From Eubacteriales bacterium (lineage in GTDB: Bacteria > Bacillota > Clostridia > Christensenellales > CAG-138): a stretch of DNA of 5,086 nt. A program made the translations under genes and the position numbers. Below are positions 4,630 to 5,086 of this stretch, piece after piece (within the stretch, counting starts at the first letter, position 1; each line of letters starts with the position of its first letter). The DNA lies in contig JAQVML010000145.1 of NCBI GenBank assembly GCA_028703645.1, positions 1 to 5,086 on the forward strand. Direction: 5' to 3'. The notes beneath the pieces were generated by a model, which worked only from the letters and a program-made list of their open reading frames with translations, was not told the origin of the DNA and ran no database searches.

Positions 4630-5086
4630 TTACTCTAAATTAGGATCGATCGGCTTCTTAGCGGATGCCGGAGCGGCCTTGACAACCGGCGCCGACTTCG
4701 AAGCGGCTGCATGCGCGGCCTCTGCCGCCGCCATGACATTCTGGTTTGCCTTCCGTTTTGCTTCCTGATCGACTGCCGCCTGCTTGCGCTCATCCTCAAA
4801 CATCACACGAAGCTGCTTTTCGAGCTTTTGCGTGAGTTCGGGATTATCCTTGAGGAAGACGCGCGTGTTGTCGCGCCCTTGCCCGATGCGCATATCGCCG
4901 TAGTTATACCAGGCTCCGCTCTTTTGAATGAGCTTTTTCTCCACCGCAAGGTCGAGGATGGCCCCTTCCTTGGAGATGCCCTCGCCATAGAGCATGTCGA
5001 ACTCCGCGAATTTAAACGGAGGAGCGACTTTGTTTTTCACGACCTTGACGCGCGTGCGGTTACCGATGATATCCGTGCCGTTCTTG
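4630..5086 (-). CDS. recA: Recombinase RecA, C-terminal part (runs off the right edge)
   Basis: The last 151 residues are present; the ATPase Walker motifs and the N-terminus lie beyond the edge. RecA forms filaments on single-stranded DNA, drives strand exchange and triggers LexA cleavage in the SOS response. Diagnostic core sequence: NGTDIIGNRTRVKVVKNKV, then APPFKFAEFDMLYGEGISKE, the SGAWYNYGDMRIGQGRDN block of the C-terminal domain, and FLKDNPELTQKLEKQLR. After about residue 97 of the fragment comes a tail of roughly 54 residues rich in Ala and Lys, ending KKPIDPNLE. It has about 17 Ala and near-equal acidic and basic residues, unlike the acidic tails of E. coli and Bacillus RecA. The stop is TAA 4632-4630. 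The gene faces the DUF3267 gene across the palindromic terminator. Its promoter and any LexA site are outside the window. Confidence 0.97.
   Translation of the reverse strand, partial: KNGTDIIGNRTRVKVVKNKVAPPFKFAEFDMLYGEGISKEGAILDLAVEKKLIQKSGAWYNYGDMRIGQGRDNTRVFLKDNPELTQKLEKQLRVMFEDERKQAAVDQEAKRKANQNVMAAAEAAHAAASKSAPVVKAAPASAKKPIDPNLE

Noticed and set aside
4391..4768. 125-codon plus-strand frame spanning the DUF3267 end, the palindrome and recA
   Set aside because: It runs through a terminator and antisense to recA; no ribosome site or domain supports it.

Overview
The window looks like a moderate-GC Bacillota chromosome, most likely a member of the Clostridia. Three things point there: a DarA/PstA-type cyclic-di-AMP receptor (a family typical of Bacillota), a RecA whose core reads like Bacillus/Clostridium RecA, and a phage lysis cassette of the kind common in clostridial prophages. 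Purine-rich Shine-Dalgarno sites and two TTG starts also fit. Genus cannot be read from the sequence.

Layout. (1) 1-903, plus strand: the right end of a prophage or phage-tail-like cluster. It holds the last 38 codons of an unidentified gene, an 83-residue membrane-anchored coiled-coil protein of the XhlA/holin-associated type, a three-unit 12-bp tandem repeat, a 133-residue holin-like protein and a strong hairpin terminator. No integrase, attachment site or complete endolysin is visible. (2) 948-3396, minus strand: a probable three-gene operon read leftward from an extended -10 promoter near 3454-3462: darA (cyclic-di-AMP receptor), a MATE-family efflux transporter, and an Sfp-type 4'-phosphopantetheinyl transferase. 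The hairpin at 865-894 is symmetric, with a T-run on each side, and probably ends both this operon and the phage genes. (3) 3397-3693: a 297-bp divergent intergenic region. (4) 3694-4532, plus strand: two genes joined by an ATGA overlap, a 93-residue DUF2087 protein and a 186-residue membrane protein of the DUF3267 putative zincin family with an HELIH motif. (5) 4566-4597: a perfect 32-bp palindrome, the shared terminator with (6) the 3' end of recA on the minus strand, which runs off the right edge.

How the genes work together. The left genes would form holes in the membrane for phage release. The darA operon joins a second-messenger sensor to drug/metabolite export and carrier-protein activation; the link is by position only. 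The DUF2087-DUF3267 pair is translationally coupled and could be a small regulator/membrane-protease module; this is the least described part of the window. RecA is the recombination and SOS recombinase, here with an unusual Ala/Lys-rich rather than acidic tail. No RNA genes, insertion sequences or CRISPR arrays were seen.
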